From NCBI RefSeq assembly GCF_020523985.1, contig NZ_JAIVKM010000001.1, positions 372,001 to 436,000 on the forward strand: a DNA stretch of 64,000 nucleotides, read 5' to 3'. The stretch's first letter is position 1. Every line of letters starts with the position of its first letter. This document shows positions 1 through 9,512 of the stretch, in pieces. The notes beneath the pieces were generated by a model. It was not told the origin of the DNA and ran no database searches. It saw only the letters and a program-made list of their open reading frames with translations. This stretch comes from Mangrovibacter yixingensis. GTDB lineage: Bacteria; Pseudomonadota; Gammaproteobacteria; Enterobacterales; Enterobacteriaceae. Both the position numbers and the translations under genes were made by a program.

Positions 1-274
1 AAAAATGCAGCAAGTGCAGGAAGAGATCGCCAGCATGGAAGTGACCGGTGAATCCGGTGCCGGCCTGGTAAAAGTGACCATTAATGGTGCACACAACTGC
101 CGCCGTGTTGAAATCGACCCGAGCCTGTTGGAAGACGACAAAGATATGTTGGAAGACCTGGTTGCAGCAGCATTTAATGATGCGGCTCGTCGGGTAGAAG
201 AAAACCAGAAAGAGAAAATGGCGTCTGTGTCTTCTGGTATGCAACTGCCGCCTGGCTTTAAGATGCCGTTCTGA
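1..274 (+). CDS. ybaB: YbaB nucleoid-associated protein, 5' end missing
   Basis: C-terminal ~90 residues of YbaB, a small DNA-binding dimer of the nucleoid. The reading frame is open to the left edge, and the family is normally about 109 residues, so roughly 20 N-terminal residues lie outside the window. The visible part, including the ending [12 protein letters not shown], is nearly identical to the E. coli protein. The stop codon overlaps the recR start by one base (TGATG), as expected for the dnaX-ybaB-recR operon with translational coupling. The first ATG in the window is internal and is not the true start. Confidence 0.95.
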   Translation, partial: KMQQVQEEIASMEVTGESGAGLVKVTINGAHNCRRVEIDPSLLEDDKDMLEDLVAAAFNDAARRVEENQKEKMASVSSGMQLPPGFKMPF

Positions 275-879
275 TGCAAACCAGCCCACTGTTGACACAG
301 TTAATGGAGGCACTTCGGTGCCTTCCTGGCGTGGGGCCAAAGTCTGCTCAGCGTATGGCTTATACGCTGTTGCAGCGTGACCGCAGCGGGGGAATGCGCC
401 TGGCGCAGGCGCTGACAAGGGCAATGTCGGAAATTGGTCATTGCGCTGATTGCCGGACCTTTACCGAGCAGGAGGTCTGCCCAATTTGCTCTAACCCTCG
501 TCGCCAGGAAAATGGCCAGATTTGTGTCGTTGAAAGCCCGGCAGATATCTACGCTATTGAACAAACCGGTCAATTTTCTGGTCGCTATTTTGTGCTGATG
601 GGGCATCTGTCTCCGTTGGATGGTATTGGCCCGAATGATATTGGTCTGGACAGGCTGGAAGAGCGCCTGGCGAAAGAAAAGATCTCAGAAGTGATCCTGG
701 CCACGAACCCAACAGTGGAAGGGGAGGCAACGGCCAATTATATTGCTGGCTTGTGTGGGCAATATGGTGTTGAAGCCAGCCGGATTGCCCACGGCGTACC
801 GGTCGGTGGTGAACTGGAAATGGTAGATGGTACAACGCTTTCTCACTCACTGATTGGCCGACAAAAGATTAGCTTTTAA
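274..879 (+). CDS. recR: Recombination mediator RecR
   Basis: 201-residue RecR, which works with RecF and RecO to load RecA on SSB-coated gapped DNA. In order it shows an N-terminal helix-hairpin-helix ([13 protein letters not shown]), a four-cysteine zinc finger (CADC ... CPIC) and a Toprim domain beginning [14 protein letters not shown]. Length equals that of E. coli RecR. Its ATG overlaps the ybaB stop. A hairpin immediately follows the gene. Confidence 0.97.
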   Translation: MQTSPLLTQLMEALRCLPGVGPKSAQRMAYTLLQRDRSGGMRLAQALTRAMSEIGHCADCRTFTEQEVCPICSNPRRQENGQICVVESPADIYAIEQTGQFSGRYFVLMGHLSPLDGIGPNDIGLDRLEERLAKEKISEVILATNPTVEGEATANYIAGLCGQYGVEASRIAHGVPVGGELEMVDGTTLSHSLIGRQKISF

Positions 880-884
880 CCAAA

Positions 885-912
885 CAGAAGCCCTGTTTCA
901 GGGTTTCTGCTT
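885..912 (+). terminator. Terminator hairpin after recR
   Basis: An 11-bp stem (CAGAAGCCCTG with its complement, one G-T pair) and a 3-base loop lie just after the recR stop. The T-tract is weak (CTTGAAATCTT) and overlaps the -35 of the htpG heat-shock promoter. It probably terminates the dnaX-ybaB-recR transcript. Confidence 0.65.
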
Positions 913-938
913 GAAATCTTATCCCCCTGACCCCATCT
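910..938 (+). promoter_or_regulatory. Sigma-32 heat-shock promoter of htpG
   Basis: CTTGAAA at 910-916 and CCCCATCT at 931-938, separated by 14 bases, match the sigma-32 consensus (CTTGAAA / CCCCATNT) and the known E. coli htpG promoter layout. The htpG start codon is about 57 bases downstream of the -10 element. Confidence 0.9.
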
Positions 939-994
939 CCTCCCTCAACACAAATTGTTTATTTTGTTGCCTGAACTGTTGAGGTATCACAACC

Positions 995-2869
995 ATGAAA
1001 GGACAAGAGACCCGTGGCTTTCAGTCGGAAGTAAAACAACTTCTGCACCTGATGATCCATTCTCTTTATTCAAATAAAGAAATTTTCCTGCGTGAATTGA
1101 TCTCCAACGCATCCGATGCCGCAGACAAACTGCGTTTTCGCGCGCTCTCCAAACCGGAACTTTATGAAGGTGATGGCGAACTGCGTGTGCGGGTTTCCTG
1201 CGACAAAGAAAAAAGAACCATCACTATTTCAGATAACGGTATTGGTATGAGTCGCGACGAGGTTATCGATCACCTCGGGACTATTGCTAAGTCTGGTACT
1301 AAAGCATTTCTGGAATCCATGGGTTCAGACCAGGCTCAGGACAGCCAGCTCATCGGCCAGTTCGGTGTTGGGTTCTACTCCGCTTTTATCGTGGCCGATA
1401 ACGTGACAGTGCGCACTCGTGCTGCAGGTGCCGGTGCCAGTGAAGGGGTATTCTGGGAATCTGCTGGTGAAGGTGAATACACCGTCGCCGATATTGAAAA
1501 AGCCGATCGCGGTACTGAAATCACTTTGCATTTGCGCGAAGGCGAAGATGAGTTTCTGGATAACTGGCGTATTCGTTCTGTTATCAGCAAATATTCCGAC
1601 CACATCGCGCTGCCAGTTGAAATTGAACAACAGGAAGAAAAAGACGGTGAAACTGTTGTTTCCTGGGAGAAAATCAACAAAGCACAGGCGCTGTGGACGC
1701 GTAACCGCGCGGAAATTAAAGACGAAGAATATACTGAGTTTTATAAACACATCGCCCATGATTTCACCGACCCACTGGCCTGGAGCCATAACCGCGTTGA
1801 AGGTAAACAGGAATACACCAGCCTGTTATACATCCCTTCACAGGCTCCGTGGGATATGTGGAACCGTGACCACAAACATGGCCTGAAATTGTATGTTCAG
1901 CGCGTGTTTATCATGGACGATGCCGAACAGTTCATGCCGAATTATCTGCGCTTTGTGCGCGGCCTGATAGACTCCAGCGACTTACCGCTGAACGTTTCCC
2001 GTGAAATCCTTCAGGACAGCGCCATTACCCGCAACCTGCGCAACGCACTGACTAAACGCGTGCTGCAAATGCTGGAAAAAATGGCGAAAAATGAAAGCGA
2101 CAAATACCAGACATTCTGGGAACAATTTGGCCTGGTACTGAAAGAAGGCCCGGCAGAAGACCAGGCAAACCAGCAATCCATTGCTAAGCTGCTGCGCTTT
2201 GCCTCTACGCACAACGACTCTTCTGTACAAAATGTTTCGCTGGAAGACTATGTCAGCCGGATGAAAGAAGGCCAGGACAAAATCTACTACATCACTGCAG
2301 ACAGCTATGCAGCCGCGAAAAGCAGCCCACATCTGGAACTTTTGCGCAAGAAAGGCATTGAAGTGCTGCTGCTTTCCGACCGCGTTGATGAGTGGATGAT
2401 GAGCTACCTGACCGAGTTTGATGGCAAATCCTTCCAGTCTGTCGCAAAAGCTGATGAGTCTCTAGATAAACTGGCAGACGAGGTGGATGAACAAACTAAA
2501 GAAGCGGAAAAAGCGCTTGAGCCGTTTGTTGATCGCGTAAAAGCTCTGCTGGGTGAACGAGTGAAAGATGTGCGCCTGACTCACCGTTTAACTGATACGC
2601 CAGCTATTGTCACAACCGATAACGACGAAATGAGCACCCAGATGGCAAAACTGTTTGCCGCTGCGGGCCAGAAAGTGCCGGAAGTGAAATACATCTTTGA
2701 ACTCAACCCAGACCATGCACTGGTTAAACGGGCTTCAGATACCGCATCAGAAGACGACTTCAAAGAGTGGGTAGAATTGTTACTCGACCAGGCTATGTTC
2801 GCTGAGCGTGGCACACTGGAAGATCCAAACCAGTTTATCCGCCGCATGAACCAGTTACTGGTTTCTTGA
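995..2869 (+). CDS. htpG: Hsp90-family chaperone HtpG
   Basis: 624-residue cytosolic Hsp90, the same length as E. coli HtpG. It is an ATP-dependent chaperone that remodels client proteins with DnaK. The N-terminal GHKL ATPase motifs are intact: [15 protein letters not shown] and [11 protein letters not shown]. Middle and C-terminal dimerisation domains follow without interruption. The preceding GTTGAGGTATCACAACC gives a GAGGT ribosome site. It is a single-gene transcript, with a sigma-32 promoter upstream and a strong hairpin downstream. Confidence 0.98.
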   Translation: MKGQETRGFQSEVKQLLHLMIHSLYSNKEIFLRELISNASDAADKLRFRALSKPELYEGDGELRVRVSCDKEKRTITISDNGIGMSRDEVIDHLGTIAKSGTKAFLESMGSDQAQDSQLIGQFGVGFYSAFIVADNVTVRTRAAGAGASEGVFWESAGEGEYTVADIEKADRGTEITLHLREGEDEFLDNWRIRSVISKYSDHIALPVEIEQQEEKDGETVVSWEKINKAQALWTRNRAEIKDEEYTEFYKHIAHDFTDPLAWSHNRVEGKQEYTSLLYIPSQAPWDMWNRDHKHGLKLYVQRVFIMDDAEQFMPNYLRFVRGLIDSSDLPLNVSREILQDSAITRNLRNALTKRVLQMLEKMAKNESDKYQTFWEQFGLVLKEGPAEDQANQQSIAKLLRFASTHNDSSVQNVSLEDYVSRMKEGQDKIYYITADSYAAAKSSPHLELLRKKGIEVLLLSDRVDEWMMSYLTEFDGKSFQSVAKADESLDKLADEVDEQTKEAEKALEPFVDRVKALLGERVKDVRLTHRLTDTPAIVTTDNDEMSTQMAKLFAAAGQKVPEVKYIFELNPDHALVKRASDTASEDDFKEWVELLLDQAMFAERGTLEDPNQFIRRMNQLLVS

Positions 2870-2874
2870 TATTA

Positions 2875-2907
2875 ATACCGCTCTGCCCTGGCAGGGCGGT
2901 ATTTCTT
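2875..2907 (+). terminator. Terminator after htpG
   Basis: A GC-rich stem pairs ATACCGCTCTGCC with GGCAGGGCGGTAT around a short loop. It is followed by TTTCTTC and ends the htpG transcript before adk. Confidence 0.8.
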
Positions 2908-2968
2908 CTACAGGCGTTTATGTCAGTGCCATTTTTAAGGTTATTCGCTGGCGGAATCGCTTCCGTAG

Positions 2969-3703
<735 letters not shown>

Positions 3704-3712
3704 GTTTCCCGC

Positions 3713-3740
3713 TGCCAGCCCGTCCGGGCTGGCACTTTTC
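3713..3740 (+). terminator. Rho-independent terminator after adk
   Basis: A 9-10 bp stem (TGCCAGCCCG with its complement) has a tight loop and is followed by CTTTTC, ten bases after the adk stop. Confidence 0.85.
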
Positions 3741-3843
3741 CCTCAGTGCTTTATCTGCGAGTTTTACCCTGTTACTGTGATTGGTTTCCAAAACACGGCA
3801 TTCGGTTACAATTATCAAGCCGTTAGTCGCAAGAGAGATGGGA

Positions 3844-4806
3844 ATGAGTCAGCCAAAAACAGGTATTTTACTGGTGAATTTGGGCACGCCTGATGCCCCG
3901 ACCCCAGCCGCTGTTAAACGTTATTTACGCCAATTTTTGAGTGACCGTCGGGTAGTGGATACACCGCGCTTGCTGTGGTGGCCCCTGTTGCGTGGCGTGA
4001 TTTTGCCACTGCGTTCGCCTCGGGTAGCCAGGTTATACCAGTCTGTCTGGATGGAAGAGGGCTCGCCGTTGATGGTTTACAGTAAGCGCCAGGCTCAGGC
4101 ATTGCAGGCACAATTACCTGATACACCGGTTGCGCTGGGCATGAGCTATGGCCAGCCCGCTATGTCAGATGCGGTTGATAGCCTGCTTGCGCAGGGGGTG
4201 GAGCACCTGATTGTACTGCCACTTTACCCACAGTATTCCTGTTCGACTGTTGCCGCCGTCTGGGATGAACTGGCACGTATCCTCGCCACCAAACGGTCAA
4301 TACCCGCGGTCAGCTTTATTCGTGATTATGCAGATAACTCCCACTATATTTCCGCGTTAGCCGGCAAGGTGAAAAATAGTTTTGCCGAATTTGGGGAGCC
4401 GGAGTTGCTGTTATTGTCTTACCACGGGATTCCTGAACGTTATGCCAGCCAGGGCGATACTTACCCACAGCGCTGCCGTGACACCACCAGGGCACTGGTT
4501 TCGGCGCTGGGCATAGCGCCAGAAAAAGTCATGATGACCTACCAGTCTCGTTTTGGGCGCGAACCCTGGCTCACTCCGTATACCGATGAAACCCTTAAAG
4601 AACTGGGGGGGAAAGGGGTAAAAAACATTCAAATTATGTGCCCAGGTTTTGCAGCTGACTGCCTGGAAACCCTCGAAGAAGTGGCTGTGCAGAACCGAGA
4701 GATCTTCCTGGAGGCTGGTGGTGAAAAATACCACTATATTCCGGCACTTAATGATGATGCATCACATATTGAAATGATGTTGGATCTCACCGCACACTAT
4801 CGGTGA
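3844..4806 (+). CDS. hemH: Ferrochelatase
   Basis: 320-residue ferrochelatase, which inserts Fe(II) into protoporphyrin IX in the last step of haem synthesis. The catalytic-His segment [11 protein letters not shown] and the C-terminal [13 protein letters not shown] signature are present. The start at 3844 ([14 protein letters not shown]) aligns with E. coli and has GAGATGGGA upstream; an ATG two codons earlier is possible. In E. coli aes lies between hemH and gsk, but here gsk follows directly after 62 bases. Confidence 0.97.
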   Translation: MSQPKTGILLVNLGTPDAPTPAAVKRYLRQFLSDRRVVDTPRLLWWPLLRGVILPLRSPRVARLYQSVWMEEGSPLMVYSKRQAQALQAQLPDTPVALGMSYGQPAMSDAVDSLLAQGVEHLIVLPLYPQYSCSTVAAVWDELARILATKRSIPAVSFIRDYADNSHYISALAGKVKNSFAEFGEPELLLLSYHGIPERYASQGDTYPQRCRDTTRALVSALGIAPEKVMMTYQSRFGREPWLTPYTDETLKELGGKGVKNIQIMCPGFAADCLETLEEVAVQNREIFLEAGGEKYHYIPALNDDASHIEMMLDLTAHYR

Positions 4807-4868
4807 TCGCAGAAAACAGGCTGGATGTGCTAAACTTCCGGCTTGTTTTCTCTCCCCGCAAAAACACA

Positions 4869-6173
4869 ATGAAATTTCCTGGTAAACGCAAATCCAAACA
4901 CTATTTTCCGGTCAGTGCCCGGGACCCGTTGCTGGTGCAAATTAAAACCGAAAGTGAACAAACCAATGCCTGGGTTGTCGGTATTGATCAAACACTGGTC
5001 GATATCGAGGCACGAGTAGATGATGACTTTATTGAGCGCTATGGTTTGAGCCTTGGTCACTCACTGGTTATTGATGATGCTAAGGCGGAAGCGTTGTATC
5101 AGGAACTTACCCAGAATCAGTTGATCACTCACCAGTTTGCTGGCGGAACAATTGGCAATACCATGCATAATTACTCCGTTCTGGCCGATGACTGCTCAGT
5201 TTTGTTGGGCGTGATGTGCAGCAGTATCACGCCCGGTAGTTATGCTTACCGTTATCTTTGTAATACCTCCAGCCGTACTGATCTTAATTACCTGCAAGGT
5301 GTGGATGGCGCGATCGGGCGTTGTTTCACATTGATCAATGAAAGTGGTGAGCGTACTTTCGCCATCAGCCCAGGCATGATGAACCACCTGCGCCCGGAAA
5401 GTATCCCCGAGGCGGTTATCGCTGGTGCCTCGGCACTGGTGTTGTCTGCTTACCTGGTTCGTTGTGCGCCTGGTGAACCCATGCGCGATGCCACGATGCA
5501 GGCCATTACTTATGCTAAAAAGCATAATGTTCCGGTAGTGATTACACTGGGTACCAAATATGTCATTACTGAACAGGCACAGTGGTGGCAGGATTTTCTG
5601 CGCGACAATGTCGATATTCTGGCAATGAATGAAGAAGAGGGTGAAGCTCTGACTGGCGAGAGTGACCCCCTGTTGGCGGCAAACCGCGCACTCGACTGGG
5701 TGGACCTGGTGTTGTGTACAGCCGGGCCAGTTGGGCTGTTTATGGCAGGTTATACTGAAGATGAAAATAAGCGCAAAACCCAGCACCCACTGTTACCTGG
5801 TGCGATAGCTGAATTTAACCAGTATGAGTTTAGCCGGGCAATGCGCCAGAATGACTGTGTCGCGCCAATACGGGTTTTCTCCCATATCGCACCTTATATG
5901 GGCGGGCCGGAAAAAATCATGAATACCAATGGTGCTGGTGATGGTGCGCTGGCTGCGCTATTGCATGATATTACTGCCAATAATTACCACCGGCAGCAAG
6001 TGCCTAACTCCAGTAAACACAGCCGTGCATGGCTGACTTATTCCTCACTGGCTCAAGTGTGTAAATATGCCAACCGGGTCAGTTACCAGGTTCTTAACCA
6101 ACATTCTCCGCGCCTGACACGGGGTTTACCTGAACGGGAAGATAGCCTGGAAGAAGCTTACTGGGAACGGTGA
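4869..6173 (+). CDS. gsk: Inosine-guanosine kinase
   Basis: 434-residue PfkB-family kinase that phosphorylates inosine and guanosine for purine salvage. The start MKFPGKRKSKHYFPV matches E. coli Gsk in sequence and length; the open frame extends 22 codons upstream without a family match. The PfkB signature NTNGAGDGALAA, containing the catalytic Asp, lies near residue 350. Downstream, E. coli has ybaL; here there is only a 246-bp gap with two hairpins before convergent fsr. Confidence 0.97.
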   Translation: MKFPGKRKSKHYFPVSARDPLLVQIKTESEQTNAWVVGIDQTLVDIEARVDDDFIERYGLSLGHSLVIDDAKAEALYQELTQNQLITHQFAGGTIGNTMHNYSVLADDCSVLLGVMCSSITPGSYAYRYLCNTSSRTDLNYLQGVDGAIGRCFTLINESGERTFAISPGMMNHLRPESIPEAVIAGASALVLSAYLVRCAPGEPMRDATMQAITYAKKHNVPVVITLGTKYVITEQAQWWQDFLRDNVDILAMNEEEGEALTGESDPLLAANRALDWVDLVLCTAGPVGLFMAGYTEDENKRKTQHPLLPGAIAEFNQYEFSRAMRQNDCVAPIRVFSHIAPYMGGPEKIMNTNGAGDGALAALLHDITANNYHRQQVPNSSKHSRAWLTYSSLAQVCKYANRVSYQVLNQHSPRLTRGLPEREDSLEEAYWER

Positions 6174-6191
6174 ATCGTTTTTATCCGTACA

Positions 6192-6216
6192 GCCTGGCCG
6201 TAGCCAGGCATTTATC
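6192..6216 (+). terminator. Hairpin after gsk
   Basis: A 6-bp stem GCCTGG/CCAGGC with a 6-base loop, followed by ATTTATCT, 18 bases after the gsk stop. It is the probable gsk terminator, with a moderate T-tract. Confidence 0.5.
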
Positions 6217-6366
6217 TGAATGTAACTGTGGTGTTAAATAATAACCACCAGATCAAAAATACGCGCTTAACTCGCTATGAAATAAACAGAGTGTCACTAA
6301 TTTTTAGTGGTTTAACGCTTTTTTTATAATTAACTGCTTATATATCTATATTATCTGGTTGTTATC

Positions 6367-6395
6367 ATTAAATAGCCTGGCTTAGGCTATTTAAT
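6367..6395 (-). terminator. Perfect 12-bp hairpin between gsk and fsr
   Basis: ATTAAATAGCCT and its exact reverse complement flank a 5-base loop. It lies 25 bases beyond the fsr stop, between two convergent genes, and probably works in both directions. The rest of 6217-6419 is AT-rich, and I see no gene in it. Confidence 0.6.
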
Positions 6396-6419
6396 GAATA
6401 AAATCTACCTGCCGATTTT

Positions 6420-7634
6420 TTAATGCTTTTCTCGATTATCAGGCAGGAAAACGGTAAAAATACCAATTAGTGGAAGGTAAGCGCATATTTTATAAACCAG
6501 TTCAATGCTGGTATGGTCAGCCACAATACCCAGAATGGCCGCACCCAGCCCGCCCATGCCAAATGCAAACCCGAAAAACAGTCCGGAAACTACACCGATG
6601 CGCCCGGGTAACAACTCCTGGGCATACACCAAAATTGCTGAAAACGCTGAAGCCAGAATAAAGCCAATTATCATGACCAGGATACCGGTCCAGAACAAGG
6701 AGGCCCAGGGTAACAGTAAGGTGAAAGGTGCCACCCCTAATATTGAACCCCAAATCACATACTTACGGCCAATTTTGTCACCTACCGGACCGCCAATCAC
6801 AGTACCGGCAGCAACCGCAAACAGGAACGCGAATAAGTGTAACTGAGCGCTTTGTACTGACAGGCCAAATTTATCCATTAGATAAAAAGTGAAGTAGCTA
6901 CTGATACTGGCAAGGTAAAAGTATTTGGAAAAAATCAGCAGCAACAGAACACAGACTGCCAGTATGACTTTATTGCGTGGCAGGGTGCTGGTGATATGTA
7001 CCTTAGGGCGCTGTTTGGCTGTACGTTGCTGTTGAGCATACCAACGGCTGATTTGAATCAGTACAATAATTGCCAGTAATGCTGCAAGGACAAACCATGC
7101 CACATTGCCTTTACCATAAGGGGCAATCAGGATGGCGGCCAGCAAAGGCCCCAGTGAGCTGCCAAAATTACCGCCAACCTGGAACAGAGATTGCGCCAGC
7201 CCATGACGCCCACCAGAAGCCATGCGTGCCACGCGGGACGATTCCGGATGGAAAACAGAAGACCCCGTACCCACCAATACAGCTGCCAGCAATACCGTAT
7301 AGAAACTGCCAGCAAGTGCCAGTAATACCAGACCACACAGGGTAAAACACATACCAACAGGCAGAGACCAGGGCATCGGGTATTTATCGGTAAGGTAACC
7401 CACCACCGGTTGCAATAACGAAGAAGCTAACTGAAAAGCCAGCGTAATCAGGCCAATTTGCACAAAACTGAGTGAGAATTCGTTTTGCAATAACGGATAG
7501 ATGGCCAGAATTAACGACTGAATCATGTCATTAAGGAGATGAGAAAGGCTGATAGCCCCAAGGATCCCAAATGAAGTACGTGCTTTCGCATTGTTCTGGG
7601 GAGTTGCAGGTAACACCTGAGGGTTGTGGCTCAT
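6420..7634 (-). CDS. fsr: Fosmidomycin efflux MFS transporter Fsr
   Basis: Twelve-helix major facilitator protein of the inner membrane, closely similar to E. coli Fsr (fosmidomycin resistance). Recognisable stretches are KARTSFGILGAISLSHLLND near the N-terminus, the SSVFHPESSRVARMASGG loop and a C-terminal FLPDNREKH. Starting at MSHNPQ gives 404 residues and the E. coli distance to the first helix. A start five codons upstream (7649) is possible, and neither has a strong ribosome site. ushA, which separates fsr from ybaK in E. coli, is absent. Confidence 0.95.
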   Translation of the reverse strand: MSHNPQVLPATPQNNAKARTSFGILGAISLSHLLNDMIQSLILAIYPLLQNEFSLSFVQIGLITLAFQLASSLLQPVVGYLTDKYPMPWSLPVGMCFTLCGLVLLALAGSFYTVLLAAVLVGTGSSVFHPESSRVARMASGGRHGLAQSLFQVGGNFGSSLGPLLAAILIAPYGKGNVAWFVLAALLAIIVLIQISRWYAQQQRTAKQRPKVHITSTLPRNKVILAVCVLLLLIFSKYFYLASISSYFTFYLMDKFGLSVQSAQLHLFAFLFAVAAGTVIGGPVGDKIGRKYVIWGSILGVAPFTLLLPWASLFWTGILVMIIGFILASAFSAILVYAQELLPGRIGVVSGLFFGFAFGMGGLGAAILGIVADHTSIELVYKICAYLPLIGIFTVFLPDNREKH

Positions 7635-7764
7635 TAGTAACAAAACCATAACAAGTGGGGAGAAAAGAAGCAGAGTGTAGCTGATTTTACCTGATGATGA
7701 AATAATTATCAGGCTAACAGCTACCCCTAAAACCTCTAAGATTCAAATCTAATGCAATAACGGC

Positions 7765-8244
7765 TTAATCGATTTTTGCAATATCAGCAAAGGTTGCACC
7801 CAGCAATTTAGCCAGGTCCACTGGCGATAGTTCAATATCCAGACCTCGCTTCCCACCTGAAATATACATTGTTGCAAACGTGCTGGCAGGTGCATCAATC
7901 ACCGTTGGCAGGCGTTTTTTCTGCCCCAACGGGCTTATTCCGCCAACCAGATACCCGGTGACACGTTGTGCCACCATCGGGTCGGCCATCTCAACTTTTT
8001 TGCTACCTAATGCTTTAGCAACTTTTTTCAGATCCAATTGCCCGGAGACCGGGGTTACCGCTACTGCAAGATGCTTCATGTCGCCATTCATCGCAACCAG
8101 CAGTGTTTTATAAACCTGGCGAGCATCAAGACCCAGCTTGCGTACCACTTCATCTCCAAAGTTGGTTTCGTTCGGGTCATGTTCATAACTGTGAAGAGTA
8201 AAAGCTATCTTGTTTTTTTCGAGTAGTTTAATTGCCGGAGTCAT
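7765..8244 (-). CDS. ybaK: Cys-tRNA(Pro)/Cys-tRNA(Cys) deacylase YbaK
   Basis: 159-residue trans-editing enzyme that hydrolyses Cys-tRNA(Pro), formed when prolyl-tRNA synthetase mischarges cysteine. The INS-superfamily fold and the conserved lysine (around residue 46, in QVYKTLLV) are present. The [14 protein letters not shown] and [10 protein letters not shown] motifs follow. The length is identical to E. coli YbaK. The 110-186 bp upstream leads into the ChiX locus, as in E. coli. Confidence 0.97.
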   Translation of the reverse strand: MTPAIKLLEKNKIAFTLHSYEHDPNETNFGDEVVRKLGLDARQVYKTLLVAMNGDMKHLAVAVTPVSGQLDLKKVAKALGSKKVEMADPMVAQRVTGYLVGGISPLGQKKRLPTVIDAPASTFATMYISGGKRGLDIELSPVDLAKLLGATFADIAKID

Positions 8245-8355
8245 AACGCGGTTTCGTCTGGTTAGTAGTGAACACAGGGATAATAAACACGAGGGCGAGG
8301 AAAAAAATAGTACCAGATTGCTAAACAGCCAGAGTCATTATGCGCGTATTGCGAG

Positions 8356-8449
8356 ACACATTTTTGAGGGAACCTGAAGCTCACCAAAATAATGACTATT
8401 TGAATTCCTCTTTGACGCGCCAGTACCCTGTTACTGGCCGTTTTTTTTT
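8356..8449 (+). ncRNA. chiX: Hfq-dependent small RNA ChiX (MicM/SroB)
   Basis: The sequence between ybaK and ybaP contains GAATTCCTCTTTGACG, the conserved seed that in E. coli ChiX pairs with the chiP leader. It is followed by a terminator stem GCCAGTA/TACTGGC (8419-8438) and nine T residues, the expected Hfq-binding tail. Position and strand are the same as in E. coli and Salmonella. The 5' end is set at ACACA, by analogy with the E. coli ACACC start, and could move by a few bases. The 3' end overlaps the 3' end of ybaP on the other strand. Known role: silencing of chitoporin (chiP) mRNA until chitosugars titrate the RNA. Confidence 0.88.
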
Positions 8450-9243
8450 GCCTGCAACAACTCAGGCAAATTCCCGGTACCGTATAAATGCAACGCACCC
8501 ACTGCTACAACATAGTGACCAGGGGGCAACTTATGCAGATAATCAAGCCAGGTCATATTACGCTGATTCATTAATACATCATACAATTGTTCGCCAAAGG
8601 TGTTTGGCAATGAGGTATCACTGGATTCCGGTGGTGCCTGGAGCCACCAACTAATCATCACTTGCAGTAAATGCGCATTGGTTCGCCAGTGAGTCAGTGT
8701 ATCCAGTAATAAGGGCAAGCCATCATCTGGCAAAGTATTGAGCAGCGCAATTTGCTGGTCTGAACCTTCCAGCTCTAAAATCTTGCGCCCGCTTTGTTGT
8801 GCTGCATTCAATAATTGCCAGTCAATGCCATATTCTGGGCGTAACCCCAGGCGTTGTGCCTGGTGCGCCTGGAGTACCAGAGCAATTTGCCAGAATGGCA
8901 GGGCATCGAGCTGGCCCATAGTCACACCCACTTCATTCGCCACATTTTCCACATCGGCTAGTTGTTCGGCACTAAGGCGGCTCTCTAATGGGTCACACCA
9001 TGGAACATGGCTAAACGGTGAATCACCGGTCAGAATATCGGCTTCGACAATTAACGCGTCACAGCTATTCAACTTATGCAGTAATTTAGCTGGCAGGGGA
9101 GCCATATTAGGGGTTCCCATATGGATACTGCCAACCAAATGTAAGTAACGGCCACCGGGCAGCACAACATCAAGCGCAGGCCAGGGGTAACCTTGATTAA
9201 CCCACTGATTAAATAATGCTTTTAAACGGCTGAAAAATGGCAT
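8431..9243 (-). CDS. ybaP: TraB/GumN-family protein YbaP
   Basis: 270-residue TraB-family protein (E. coli YbaP is 264). It has the HLVGSIHMGTPNMAPLP start and the late GHYVVAVGALHLYGTGNLPEL motif, whose conserved Gx2H and His residues suggest a metal-dependent hydrolase. There is no clear signal peptide at the chosen start. The physiological role is unknown in E. coli too. The last ~19 bases are antisense to the ChiX terminator. Confidence 0.93.
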   Translation of the reverse strand: MPFFSRLKALFNQWVNQGYPWPALDVVLPGGRYLHLVGSIHMGTPNMAPLPAKLLHKLNSCDALIVEADILTGDSPFSHVPWCDPLESRLSAEQLADVENVANEVGVTMGQLDALPFWQIALVLQAHQAQRLGLRPEYGIDWQLLNAAQQSGRKILELEGSDQQIALLNTLPDDGLPLLLDTLTHWRTNAHLLQVMISWWLQAPPESSDTSLPNTFGEQLYDVLMNQRNMTWLDYLHKLPPGHYVVAVGALHLYGTGNLPELLQAKKNGQ

Positions 9244-9323
9244 TAGTTCACATCCCGGTAAAACACCATGCTAACCCGGCAGGTAAAAAAAGCAACACCC
9301 CGTTATACGGGGTCAGATTGATG

Positions 9324-9360
9324 AAAAAGAAGGAAAAAGCATGGTTTTTCCTTCTTTTTA
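9324..9360 (-). terminator. Perfect 15-bp bidirectional terminator in the copA-ybaP gap
   Basis: AAAAAGAAGGAAAAA pairs perfectly with TTTTTCCTTCTTTTT around a 6-base loop, giving A-runs and T-runs on both strands. Lying 150 bp past the copA stop and before ybaP (both leftward), it most likely ends the copA transcript. Its right arm abuts the dispersed repeat at 9350. Confidence 0.8.
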
Positions 9361-9456
9361 GTTAGCAGCCGAAAATCAATGAATTGATTTTCCTGGTTTT
9401 TTTATCGGGTGACACCCTCTCGTTCTGTGCGGACATGAGGTTTGTCATCAGGCTCA
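9350..9456. repeat. Dispersed ~106-bp intergenic repeat, copy 1
   Basis: This segment recurs at 63080-63185 with about ten substitutions and one missing T. Shared blocks include CTTCTTTTTAGTTAGCAGCC, CTCGTTCTGTGC and ACATGAGGTTTGTCATCAG. It contains a near-perfect palindrome (GAAAATCAAT/ATTGATTTTC at 9371-9392). Both copies start inside a terminator's T-tract. I do not recognise it as REP, BIME or ERIC. Confidence 0.85.
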
Positions 9457-9512
9457 CTCCGTTATTCGGGGGATGCTTCCCGGCTGTTATTTTCCCATTC
9501 ATCAATCATCTG

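Noticed and set aside
5196-5786. Long minus-strand frame inside gsk (196 codons)
   Set aside because: Antisense to a clearly conserved coding sequence and with no recognisable domain; a shadow frame.
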